Positions 16,546-27,924 of a DNA stretch of 64,000 nt are shown in pieces. The DNA lies in contig CAMQGK010000565.1 in assembly GCA_947000775.1 (NCBI GenBank), positions 6,249,001 to 6,313,000 of the forward strand. Direction: 5' to 3'. Positions within the stretch are counted from its first letter, which is position 1. The number at the start of each line of letters is the position of its first letter. The notes beneath the pieces were generated by a model. The model worked only from the letters and a program-made list of their open reading frames with translations. It made no database searches and was not told where the DNA came from. The translations under genes were made by a program, and so were the position numbers. Source of the DNA: Pterois miles (taxonomy: Eukaryota; Chordata; Actinopteri; Perciformes; Scorpaenidae).

Positions 16546-18379
16546 GTAAATCTAGATTCTGTCTGCTGTCGTCTTAGTTTTCATGAATTTTCTGGATGTT
16601 TGTATATTTAAATGTAGCTGCATTGTTGTAGTCATTAGTTATTTGTCTGTGCTTACTTGGCTCACTTTTTACCTTTTTAATTTATATTATTTGAACCTTT
16701 TATTTATATTTATGAAAGCTGTTTCTTGCTATTGATTTGGTTGTGTTGTATTGAGATCAGCCACTTGTTTCATCTGTTTTTGGATGATTATTAGTTTTAT
16801 TTTCATGATTTTATTAATGTTTTATTTGGACATTTTTTATGTGTGAACCCGTATGGCAGAAGCTAATGAGAGTCCAGAAAAAACAAACAAATAAACCTTG
16901 CGATGTCAATGAACAAGTTTTGGACATAATCTATTAATTATCTCTGACTAATTTGAAATGATAAATATGTTTTTTTTCACTTTTGCTAGAGACACTGTCT
17001 AACTGTAACTGGGTTCAAGACTTTAGGTGGCTTATCAGCAGCCTAACATTCAGCGCTGCCAAATCACAGGACCAGGATTAGCATCAGTAGCTAAGACTCT
17101 GGTTTCCTGTTGCTGTTGTGAACTAATGACCATGATCTCAGTTCAAGGTGTAAGTTTGTCACTATGTGTGGATTTCATCAGGGTTGATTATAGGGGCTGA
17201 GGTAATCATAATTAATGTATGCAATTACGTATTTAATCATAGTAAACAATAGGTAGCAACCATGGCATGTTTTTGAGTGTTAGTTTAGATAAGATTAATA
17301 ATTAAATATGATTACCTGACAGTAATTAATCAATGTACCTTCCATGTTTTAATTTCTGCACAACTTAATATTATAACTGTTCAGAGTGAAAAATGTGGCA
17401 TATTTTCAGTGGCTGGATGCATTTCAACAGTCTGCACTGCGGTCCTCAGTGATGACTCAGCATTGACTTGTTTCTTTTTGACACAAACAAATGTAGTTTT
17501 GATGCATGGCTGTACTGGTGGGGGAAGATGAGCATGGAGACCGCAGGGTCTGTACCGGCTTCTTTAATTTTCCAACCCACTTCACACCACGTTATCTCCA
17601 AGCTCAGACAATAGTCTCAGTCTGAGGGAAGGAAAGAGCTCACATTAGGCAAATGAGATTAAGACCAGGGTAATAACTTTTTGATGTCGGCCTCCATCAA
17701 CCTTTGTTGGCCTGACGTGTATATGAAGATGACGCCAGAGGTATCAGTTCAGATCATTACTTAAATTCATTTTATGTTTAATAGAAAACAAGGCCAGAGT
17801 TACAGCAACGGGGCTGGTAGGGCTGCAAATAACAATAACTTTCATTTTATTTTCAGTGAATTTATAGAAATAGTATATAGATAAATGATCAAAGCTCAAA
17901 GTTTCACTTACCATCTTTCAGAGCTTTCACATCTGGTGGTCTTGATCAGTAAATGCAGCAGGCGTGTCAGGTGTCATTACATGACCCAAGTCAAGGTCCT
18001 GCTGGATAAACCTGTTCAAGGATGGTCGTTGATGTGAATGTGTCGTCTGACTCCTCACTGACATGGTGTTGTTATACGCCACTCCAGTCCTCCCTTAAAT
18101 GGTTGTCTTGTCTTTGAGGGAACCAGCAGAGCTCTTAAGGTGTGAAATGTTTTGTTTGGTAAGCGCTAAATCAATCGGGACGTGATCAGTCAGAGTCCTC
18201 CCATGTTCACCTCTTCTCCCTCCCAACCTGAAATAATAGTAAAAATAATAAGAGGTATGATAGTGGTGATAAATACATTGAGTTAACTATATTAAAAACA
18301 AATTAATAAAAAAATTACATGTAATTAAAAAAAAATAAATACAAACATTACTGTATTGTATATATACTTTAATTTACAT
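16546..18379. other. Non-coding, no recognised feature
   Basis: AT-rich sequence without recognised exon or repeat family; A-rich simple sequence lies at 18230-18350. Confidence 0.45.
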
Positions 18380-18452
18380 TAATCACATCTTTGTCCATAG
18401 TTAATTGTGATTACTTGCAAATTTATTGTACATTTTTTAGCTGTTCAAAAAC
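18380..18452. mobile_element. Short fragment of the TA-flanked transposon family
   Basis: The run TTAATCACATCTTTGTCCATAG through GCAAATTTATT to AGCTGTTCAAAA follows the left part of the copy at 8010-8180, with small indels. Both ends are lost in flanking AT-rich sequence (18453-18520). Confidence 0.5.
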
Positions 18453-21367
18453 CACATATAAATAATATATCATAAATATACATATTATATATGTATTATA
18501 TATAATATATATATTCATTTCAAAATCACTACCTGCCTCAAGTGTGTGGCTGTTTTCCGCTGTCATTAATGTGACATATTTACTACGTATTGCCTTAAGT
18601 TGTTCCTATAGTCACAAAAAGAAATGGGTTTCTTGAGAAATAATAGTTGAGGAACATTTTTTCACAGCCCGTATACAGTAGATATCATATACAGTATGAG
18701 GCCATTTCTTTGAACCATTCAGTCTTCCATGTCATGGCGATACATCTGTTACCAGCAGTTGAGGCCATTTCAATATATTGTGCTTTATGTCTTATATCCA
18801 GAGACAATACCGATGTGCGCGCTGGAGGAAAAGTCTGGCTGAGCGAAGTATACACACCCCCTTTTTTCACTAATGAATTAATCGTCTTAGCTGTAAGCTT
18901 TTCTTTGCATTGTAGGCTGGAAATTAGCATTATAACAACATTAAATGCTTTGACCTTACTTGTGTGTGTTTGTGCTGATGTGGGTGGCTTTCATAGCACA
19001 ATCAATATCATCCACCATCGTGCTCGGTGGTTTTCAGGATGCTGTCTGTCAGATATTACATCTGAATTATGACTTTTACATTTGAAAGAGGAGCTGTCCT
19101 TGGTACTGAACCATTTCCAGCTCTATGTTGTACTTTATAATGCACTGGCATCTTGCTGAAACTAAACTCTGATACACTGATCTTATGCTGAGTTTAAAGT
19201 TTGTCCTCCAATTTAAATTTTATTACAACTTCCTTAACTGAATTTAAGCAAACGTTACCTCAATCTGCATACTAAACTGTTTTAGTCCGTCTCCCTCGAA
19301 GGCTACTGCTCGAAATGTTTTACATGCTGTCTTCACATTCCTTGAACCCTCTCGCCATCCCACTTGCCACTGTGAATGTGGAGCATGCTATCTGGAGCAG
19401 TGCAGTGGCTGGGCCTCGGTCGATCAGTGCTCCGTTTTAGTCGCCTTTAAAACAGAGCGTTCTCGTTTTGGGAGTTCAGACGTGGATATTTATATCAAGC
19501 AGGTCAGCTGAGGAAGAGCCGGAATGAGCGGAAGCACTGTGAAGCTCTGTCTGACAAATGACCTTCCTTCCTCTGGGCCTCGCAGTTATGAGCAGAGTGG
19601 AGCAAAGACCGAGAGGGAGTGAAGAGTTCACTCTCTAAGATCCTTAAGTCAACCAGCAGAAGCAGGGCGCATGACATCCAGAGTCTACTCTGCCACAAGT
19701 TATTTTTACCAAGAAAATGGATCATGCAGATGTGTGATTTAATTCACACAGATATCCCAGCTGGATTACGCATTACTAAGTGTTTCTTTGGACTGTTGGA
19801 ATTTATAAAGAATTTCTGGGATCAGGCCATAGAAACAGGTTAAGTTAAGGTTGTGACATTATCATGGCATGTCATGCATCATGCATAAAGATCTTATATG
19901 TATAAATAAACATGGCACATTAAATGTCAGGCTGGTGACATAGAGTGCTACAGGAATGTTCCCTAAACCTTGAAATGAGTTCGAGGCAATTTGGTCATTA
20001 AATATTGTCCTCATATCTCCATCAAAATCTTAAAAAATCCAATTTTTTCTTTGTGTTGATGTAAATTTTTTAAAAACAATATAGTATAACTATCTGATCA
20101 GTATTGAATCATCAGTTGGCCTTTAATTGCTATCAAAACTGTTTGAACCCTGAAAAAGTTTTAATAGATAAATCAATTGATACTCCTTTTATTCCTTAAT
20201 TAGGAAAGAAGTTTTATGTTTTTAGCGCTCTCTCAGCGTGATGCTTTTTAAAGCAGAGAAGCGCCGGATTCAAAGCTTTGACACTCAGTGACAATTACTG
20301 AAATTGCACAGATTCAGTCTCTAGTTGCAGAAGGATTTTTATTTTAAGTCTTTTGTTGTGGACCGAGTTAAGTGCAGAAATGTGTCACAATGATATGCTA
20401 ACGATAAGCACAGCTTTGATGTAGAAAACCACTGAGTTAGAGGAACCAAATGATATGATAAGAAGAAGCTAAGAGTATTTAGTGTAAGATTGATTCGGCT
20501 GACAAAGAAAGCAGGGAGCCAGAGATGAGAGGTATTTTAAAATGGTGCAAGTAGACTTTATCAGTTAGTGTGAACATTTTCATAAGATTCTCCAAATGCC
20601 TTTTGGCTTAAAGTCGCTTCATGTGAAAGGATGATGCTCCTCTCTGTCTGGGATGCCAGGGAAGGAAAGCCACAGGGATGAATAGATGAGGGCAACTTGG
20701 CTGAACATTGCACTCTTCAAAAGGACGGTTTAAACAAACACATTTAAGCTGAGGAACAGATGCCGGCCTGCCTGAGGAGGCTTTAAGCTTCAGACTGTAT
20801 CTCAGTGATTGCAGTGAGGCCCTCAAGGCTGCCTCACATTGAGTTGCAAATTTCCAGTAAATGCCTTGTTATCTAACACAATTTACAGGGTTAAAAGACA
20901 GGCACAATGATGGATGTTTGTCATGAATATCACACGGTTTTCTCTGTTACCCAACTCTGGCTTTGACTTTTATATGCACTGCTCTGCTGTAAATATGCAA
21001 ACACCTATCTTGAAATATGCCTGCAACTAGTACTGTTAATAGTTTTAAGGAGCTTTATTTTTCTTGAAAAAAGGTGAATGCAGTAGTTTTTATTTGTGCA
21101 GGCTGCAAGGATACAGACAGAAAAAGGCTGAGATGGTGTTGCATGGACTGTAGGAGGTGGAGATGTTTAATCAAGGCGTGTCTGACGCACTGCAGAGATA
21201 AGTCGATTCAAGACTCAAGTCATCGAAAAATCCATCAGTCTTCTCCATTTGATGGCTTTTCTTTAGGCTGAGCACATTTGTCATGTTTCATAGGAAACCA
21301 AACCTTTTATGTGAATGTGACATCCATCATTGTCGCCAAAGCTGTTAAAATGTAGATGTACTTTTTA
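18453..21367. other. Non-coding, no recognised feature
   Basis: It starts with an AT-only patch (about 18455-18517) made of TATA/ATAT words. No exon signature was recognised in the remainder. Confidence 0.45.
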
Positions 21368-21692
21368 AGAAGAAGAAGAAGAAGAAGATATTCCTTTATT
21401 AGTCCCGCTAGGGGAAATTCAATTTTTTCACTCTGTTAACTTATACACACACATGCACAAACAGGACCATATACATGCAACAATTGGAGAGATGTCAGAG
21501 TGAGGGGGCTGCTCCTGACAATCGCCCCAAGCAGTTGGGGGTTTGGTGCCTTGCTCAGGGGCACCTCGGCAGTGCCCAAGAGGTAAACTGGCACCTCTCC
21601 AGCTACCAGTTCTTGGTCCATGTCGGGACTTGAACCGGTGACCCTCCGGTTCCCAAGCCAACTCCCTACAGACTGAGCTACTGCCGCCGCTG
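21368..21692 (-). mobile_element. tRNA-derived SINE, full length, minus strand
   Basis: Read on the minus strand it starts near 21690 with GCGGCGGCAGTAGCTCAGTC (box A) and has box B GGTTCAAGTCC at 21636-21626. The body includes CAAGGCACCAAACCCCCAAC, a very common fish SINE segment. It ends with a tail GGGACTAATAAAGGAATATC followed by (CTT)n. Short open frames here are chance. Confidence 0.85.
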
Positions 21693-22967
21693 TTTTTTTT
21701 TTTTTCTTTTAGATGATTTTCTTGCTACCTTTCAAACAAAAATTCAGCAGTAATAGAGCATGGCAATGACCGTCACAAACTTTAATTATTTTTAAATTAA
21801 TTGCAAAAAAAAAAAACAATTACTTTGTGTGTTTATTTTTGTGTTTATTTCTACTCTCACAGTGCTCATCTTAAATGAATCTAGGTTCCTAGCTTTCAGA
21901 TGATGTGCACCACCTCTATATGACATCGACTGTTGTCCTATCTCCCCCTAAAGTACCCCTGTACCCCCCTAAAAAAAGAGACAGAAACAGGTCTAATGTG
22001 GGTGTCAGAAGGTTAAATGTCCCGTCTGTTGTTGTGAAAACTTGCTTAGAAGCAAAGACTGTTGGACTTTTTTTAAAACTTAAATTCAAGAAATTTTCAT
22101 AAACTGAAAAGGTTGAAAAATCTAATTTCCTAACCTGAGGGCCATGTGGTCCCACAATAGTGATGTTACATGCTAAACGGTATGAAGTTGTCTGGTCATC
22201 ACCATGTGCATCAGTAGAGGATATTTAAATTGTATGCATTCAGGAATTCTGCTCTTCGTTTGAATGGTCTGTGTCCCAACATGTTTAATCAAACGATGTT
22301 CTTTAAAGCTGCTGTGGGTGGAAAGGGAGCAAATCTGATATAATTATAAAATATGATTAAGTTATTTTTATAAAACGGTCACTACATCCTGACAGTAGTG
22401 TATGAGACAGGCAATCTGAAAAAAATCATTTGCCTCTGTGTCCTCCAGTGCTCCTAATGGCATCTGCAAAATTTCAAAGACCGGAGGAAAACAACCAATC
22501 GGAGTCGAGTTGGAGCCTGCCGTCTCTGACCAGCTGTCAATCAGTCATGAACTCTGATCAAATGGTCAAACTTGGCAGCGCTGATAAAATATGAATCAAT
22601 ATTCTGTTACTGTAATGAGTATTTCTCTTAAATGTTTTCAGAAACATCTTGTAGTTACTGTGTAGCTGTAAAATGAGAAAAATTTTGTGGCAGCCATGTT
22701 GAGATCAACTGAGGAAATACCAAGCACCGCCCACCAACAAGAGCACAGCCAATAGGAACGCTCTCTGAAATGACCTACGATTGGTCGAAGTCTCTCATCA
22801 CTGACTAGATTTTTTAAAGCCTGATTACAGAGCCATGACAAGGAGAAAAGGTCTAGTTTTCTCTCAGAACACTTGAATTACAATAAGCTGAAAGATTATT
22901 ATGTTTTTTTGCCAAATGATGCCAAAAATATACTGCCTACTGCCACTTTAATATATGTTCTTAAATT
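21693..22967. other. Non-coding, no recognised feature
   Basis: A T run follows the SINE head (21691-21710). No conserved exon or further element was recognised. Confidence 0.45.
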
Positions 22968-23144
22968 AGAAGAAGAAGAAGAGTCTCCTTTATTAGTCCC
23001 AGTGGGGAAATTCAATTTCACTCTGTTTAACTTTACATGGTACATGCACACAACACACACACACATGCAGTAATGGAGAGGTGTCAGAGTGAGGGCTGCT
23101 CCAGACAAGCGCCCGAGCAGTTGGGGGTTTGGTGCCTTGCTCAG
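22968..23144 (-). mobile_element. SINE copy lacking its tRNA head, minus strand
   Basis: It matches the body and tail of the SINE at 21368-21692, including the (CTT)n end and the CAAGGCACCAAACCCCCAAC segment, but stops at 23144 before the tRNA-like head. Truncation on that side is the usual result of incomplete reverse transcription. Confidence 0.8.
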
Positions 23145-25254
23145 TAGCAAGTAGTAATTAGGATTTTGAGATTAAGTTTCTGCAGAACATCATAACTGGA
23201 CTTTTTGATTCAGGTCATTAAAATCTTCCCATTCAGACACATTTTTAGTATTTGAACCCCAAACCCTCCAATCAGCAGGTTTATTACTGCAGTTATTACT
23301 ATCTGGTGGTTCAGTATGGCTACATGAATGAGTCCTAAATCTCAGAAATGACTTTGCATTTTAGCACTTCTGTGTCCCTCCTGTGTTTTTTTTGTTTGAT
23401 GCCTGAAATAAGGTCCGTGGTTAACACAAGCTCATGCGCCGGTGGGGTAGTTTGTTTATAGCTTAACATTAGGTTTTTATTTCTGCATTTAAGCTTCAAA
23501 AATCATTATTTATTTGTGTAGATCATCTAGTTGAACTAAGAGTGTATGTGTCATAAGCTCTGTGTCAGAAACGTTTATTTTCTGCATAATCCAGGTTGCT
23601 GGTTGACCTAGAAAACTGTGTCATCCCTGCAGCACTCTAAACCGGCGAAGACTTCATTAAGGCTAACGATTATTTACATTATTGAATAATCTGCTGGCTG
23701 TTTTCCTCATGTGGTTGTTTGGTCTATCTGACCTCAGAAAACTTAAAAAAAAATGCTCATCACAGTTTCCTCTTGCTCTGATGTCATCAGATGTCTTGTT
23801 TTGTTAAACAAAACATTAAATTAAATTTACTAGAAAGTTAAGACAAGGAAAAGCAGTGCTTTTTTAAACAATTGACAAGCTTCAATAAGAGAATATTTTA
23901 CTCAGAAAATGATTCAAAAGATTAATTGATTATCATAACAGTTGCTGATTGTCTGGCGACCAGCTAATCGCTTAATTAATTCACAAAATAGCAGAATTGA
24001 TAAATAAAACACTGTTTTATTCTGATTTATAGGCTGTTTGAAAAGAAAATCTTGAAATTGGAGTGTTACAGGACCTTTTCAAGCCTTGGTGCAGCAATGT
24101 CACCTCCAGATTTCTGTCCATTAGCTGTTTGGGAGTGAAATGAAGCTGATCTGAGCAGTGACGGTCGTCTCAGACGCTCTTCTTTGTTGATGCTCTCTGA
24201 CAGCAGTGATTTTCAGACTGACATAGAGTGCCTTTGTTGTTGTAGTGTCACGTTGTACCAGTCTGCAATGTCAGCGAGCAGGCAGCCATCAACGGCAGCT
24301 AATGCAGCCTCGTTTCACCTGAGTGAAGCACATCAGGAGGTCAAAGGGACACTCCGTCTCTCTGGGCTTCATTCTTCTGAACGTGGATTTACAAATTCAT
24401 ACCTTGACGCTGGCGTATCGGTATCTGTATCGAGGCTGCCTCAGTTGTCGGCGTTAGAAGTATCAAAGCAAAAACTTGCAAATCATCGCTCACCCTCGCA
24501 GCTGAGCTTAGTCATCGTGCTGTGAAAGTGGACGCGTCTGTGGGCAGATTCTGCTGAAGTGTTAGGACTCCTCCTGACTGCAACACCAGCATGTTTATTT
24601 GATCAGTGACACCAGTATCATCGCTCTCCGTCCATCAACAAAATCCTTCAATCTCCCCTCCTCACTCGCTCCACGCAGCAGTCAGCTGAGTAAAAAAAAA
24701 AAATCATTGTTTTCTCTCTCATATTAGTGAAGATAACTGCATGCGTCTGCAGGAGGAAAAAAAACATATGGCCATCAGTGTGTTGCCATGGTAACATCAA
24801 CAGAGGGAGCCATATCCTCTAGTTTGCTCCAGTGATGCTCTCTGGATGTTGTTATGAAGCGTATGTGATTTCTGCTTTTATTGTGCTTGACGAGTTTTCT
24901 TTGGTCTGCAGAGTTCATGAGGTTCAAGTTTTTGTTTTTAACGTCTGTTTAGAAAAGTAGTTTTTTTAGTGTGGCGGTATCTTTGACCTCCTGGTTCTGA
25001 TTTATTGTGGCATGCTTCTTATTGTCTGCCCAGCCGTGGTTACTGCTGTTCATTCCCACAAGCCAGACGATTTAGCACCTGTCACAGTCGTCTGACACAG
25101 TGGCAATTCAAAGTGCTGCATAGGTCACCTGGAGGAGTTTAAACAGGATAACATAAAAAATAACTACCAGTTCTTAGAAAGTAACTACAAAGTTTAATCA
25201 ATATAATGAATCAATAAAAATAAATAGAGAAGACATACACAGGTGATACTGTAG
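23145..25254. other. Non-coding; GC-richer patch near 24180-24540
   Basis: The 24184-24525 open frame of 113 codons has no recognisable family or motif. Splice context and conservation were not identifiable, so I do not call it a gene. Confidence 0.4.
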
Positions 25255-25815
25255 AACAGAATGATTTGTCCTGGGGGCCACATGAGAAACCCAGATTGTT
25301 GCCGGGGGCCAAACAAATACTGTCAGACATAACCTCTATTTTATTGGAAACATACTGGGCACTTATTTTTCATCATTTATTATCCTGCAAATCACTCCAA
25401 ACAGCATATTATTATTATTATTAACCGTATAGGTTTGTTTTGGTAGTGATGTTTCCACTAACAAAACTTAACATAAACACTTACATTTAACTTAACATTA
25501 ACACTTACATTTAATTTAACATTAACGCTTATATTTCCTTCTTTGGTTGAATGCAGCTTTGTAAAAAGTTCTTGCTGCTTTTGTGTCTTAGCCAGCAGCC
25601 CCTCAGCTGTCCTCTCCTTCTCCAGGCAGGTTTCTGTAGTTTTCTGCATGTTTTGTCTCAAAGTGCCGATCCAAGTTGTATTCTTTGAATACAGCCACAA
25701 GTTTGTTGTAAACTAAGCACACAGCTTTACTTCCTGGGCTGGGCAGAACCATCACGAGGGCCGGTTCTGGCCTGCGGGCCGTATAATGCCCACATGACAT
25801 CTTTTTAATGAGTGA
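25255..25815 (-). mobile_element. Decayed hAT-type transposon fragment
   Basis: The span includes the transposase relic (25458-25800) plus GC-rich flanks with GGGGGCCACATGAG near 25275 and GGCCTGCGGGCCG near 25769. The internal part of the transposase, including the catalytic core, is missing. A short 24-bp tandem repeat (CTTACATTTAA(C/T)TTAACATTAA) lies at about 25470-25536. Confidence 0.6.
25458..25800 (-). pseudogene. hAT/GTF2IRD2-like transposase N-terminus, frameshifted
   Basis: The minus-strand frame from 25800 reads through AVFKEYNLDRHFETKHAENY, the BED-finger end of ZBED/GTF2IRD2-like hAT transposases. The next frame (from about 25625) continues with AEGLLAKTQKQQELFTKLH, the segment that follows in that family. 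The two frames are offset, so a small indel separates them near 25615. The finger's second Cys is replaced (CLVY where CxxC is expected). The family assignment is from motif recall. Confidence 0.65.
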
Positions 25816-27841
25816 AATAAGATAGAAGGTTAAATAAAAATAAATTTACAGCCCAGGAAGAAATACAAGCTAATAGTCCCAAGTTTTGCTTTTTGAAGCA
25901 AACAAACATTTTAAGGCTCAAATTTAAAGAACTGAGAGTTTGAGCAAAAACAGAAGTTACATTTGAATAGATTTTGTACAGTGAACGAGTAGGTTTTAAA
26001 TTTAAACATAATCAGACATGTTATTCCACATACTATACATGAAGCAACTGATAAACTGTTGTCAAAGGTTCATGTGGAAAATACATATCAGAAATGTCAT
26101 TTGGTCCGAACTCTGTAAGTGATTTGCTGATTAAGATGATTTCAAAATCAATTCTCTGACATTCCCATCAGCCTCGGCTGTACTGTGCGTAGTGCTGATT
26201 ATCTCACAGCTAATCTCGTGTCCTACTGGATCCATCAGTCTGGTGTTTTTCAGGCTCAATTAGGACTGTATGCTAGAGGACATCTCATGCTTGTGGTGAT
26301 CCACAGTTTTTGAGAAAACTATTTCATTGACTGTTTTATCACTGACGGCAGACTCCTCACTCCTCTGAGCTGGTTGGTAGGAGCTGCAAGTGATCAACAG
26401 TTTCTTCAGTAGCAAAAGGCATTTCCTCCATTCAGCTAGGCTAAAAACAAGCCTTACCTAGTCTGTCACAGGTCACATTTTGACCTTTAGCATGGCTCAA
26501 AAACTGCACTCTGCGTAAATACAACTTTTGATGAAGGCCGGATTAGTATCCAAAAAGAGTTTTCATGATCTGAATTTAGAGAGGAGAAAAAAACTCCTTA
26601 CTGACATTTGTTCATATGAAAAAGTTACATTGTGTTTGCTAGATAAAAGGAAAATGTACTGGAATATAAAATGACTGAATTCAGCTCACGTTTTTCATCA
26701 CTCTTAATTTTTAATGCCATTTAGTTTGCTGTAGAATAAGGAAGCCTAAAATACAATCATGAACTGAAAGCAGATAATATGGCTGTGATTATCATCAGTA
26801 GTATAACAGCTACTTATTCAGTGCCTGACTCTCACATGGTCTAGACTTTTAAGTACCACGCTGATTACCTTCTAGATATAGGAGCTGAGTTTTGTCTTTA
26901 ATGTACGAAATTACTTTTCTTATCAGTTCCATTCAAACTCTCATTCATCTTAACTGTCGATAATGTCTCAATCCTTTATATGTCGCAGTATCTGAAGCTG
27001 AGAATGATTTACATCAGAGGTCTTTCATGGAAAACACATGTTGACAGCCTAGATCCTAAAAAGATGGAGGGGCACTGCAAACTCAGGGGATGCACTGAAG
27101 ATCCCGGTGGATGGTGGAGTCACACTATTATTAGACCTCTCTAATATTAGAGCCTGCATCTGTGCTGAAACAAAGGGGAATTAAAAGCTTAACGTCACCC
27201 CTGGGTAGAATTAAGTGCTGATGCATAATTATGTTGAATATGCATAAGTATGTATGGGAAATGTGCTCATGATGAAGCGCATTTTGTGATATGTTCTTTG
27301 TTTTTGTGTGTGGATTTCCATGCTTGTGTTTTTAATAACCAAATCATTAACATTTCTGGCTTGCGATGTAAAAATTAGACTTCTTTTCAACCAGGAACAA
27401 ATTGCAAAGTGCTTAGCTTCCTGTCGGTGTCCTGAAAAGCAAATTATATTTTTAGTTTTTAAAAACCTAATATCAAAGGCAAATATTGTTAGTGCGTGTT
27501 CTTATTGCTTTTTAAAATATTTTAAACCTCACCCAATGGTCATCTGACCTGTTTCCTGTTCCAGCTTTTGTTCTTGCATTGATGGAAGCAGGAGGCAAGT
27601 GGTAGGCTACCTGTCTCTATACAGCGACTGCCCCACATACGATGCAGAATGCAGTATAGTAAATCTCCTTGACTCAAAGAGGTTTTCCAGATCAGGTCTG
27701 GATGTCGTCCAGCTGGATGTCTTCAGCCAGGACGGCTGAGCGTCATCTTGTTTACCTCGTCCAACCTTCACCGCCTTGATGAAGTTGAATTGTAATCTCA
27801 GGTTTATGTGCTAACATAATGTTTTCAATCCTCTCCTTCAG
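25816..27841. other. Non-coding, upstream flank or intron of map1a
   Basis: No exon signature was found. The last 20 bases are a pyrimidine-rich acceptor region for the map1a exon at 27842. Confidence 0.5.
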
Positions 27842-27924
27842 GACAAAGAACTCTCCACCACAGAAGTGATGTCCTAGAGACCGTGGTCCTTGTCAACCCT
27901 TCAGAAGACACTGTTGTGTTAGAA
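27842..27924 (+). CDS. map1a: map1a exon (third exon by MAP1B comparison), N-terminal domain
   Basis: The acceptor is a pyrimidine-rich tract ending in CAG at 27839-27841, and the donor GTAAGT starts at 27925. The exon is 83 bases: two bases completing a split codon, then 27 codons reading QRTLHHRSDVLETVVLVNPS and onward to VVLE. This matches the HHRSDVLETVVL(I/V)NPS block of the MAP1B and long-form MAP1A N-terminus. The exon needs one base from an upstream exon (phase 1) and ends in phase 0. No upstream exon with the expected RSWD...LFVSRH signature was found. Bases +2 onward of its donor are the end of a transposon copy (see the element at 27926). Confidence 0.9.

Noticed and set aside
19800..19843. 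FWDQ...ETG before a GT, considered as the missing map1a exon
   Set aside because: The residues around it do not match MAP1 N-termini and no suitable acceptor context was evident.
21428..21661. 77- and 61-codon minus-strand frames with a protein-like look
   Set aside because: They lie wholly inside a tRNA-derived SINE and start in its tRNA head.
24184..24525. 113-codon plus-strand frame in a GC-richer patch
   Set aside because: No recognised motif, no supported splice partners and ordinary composition; chance is likely for this length in 64 kb.
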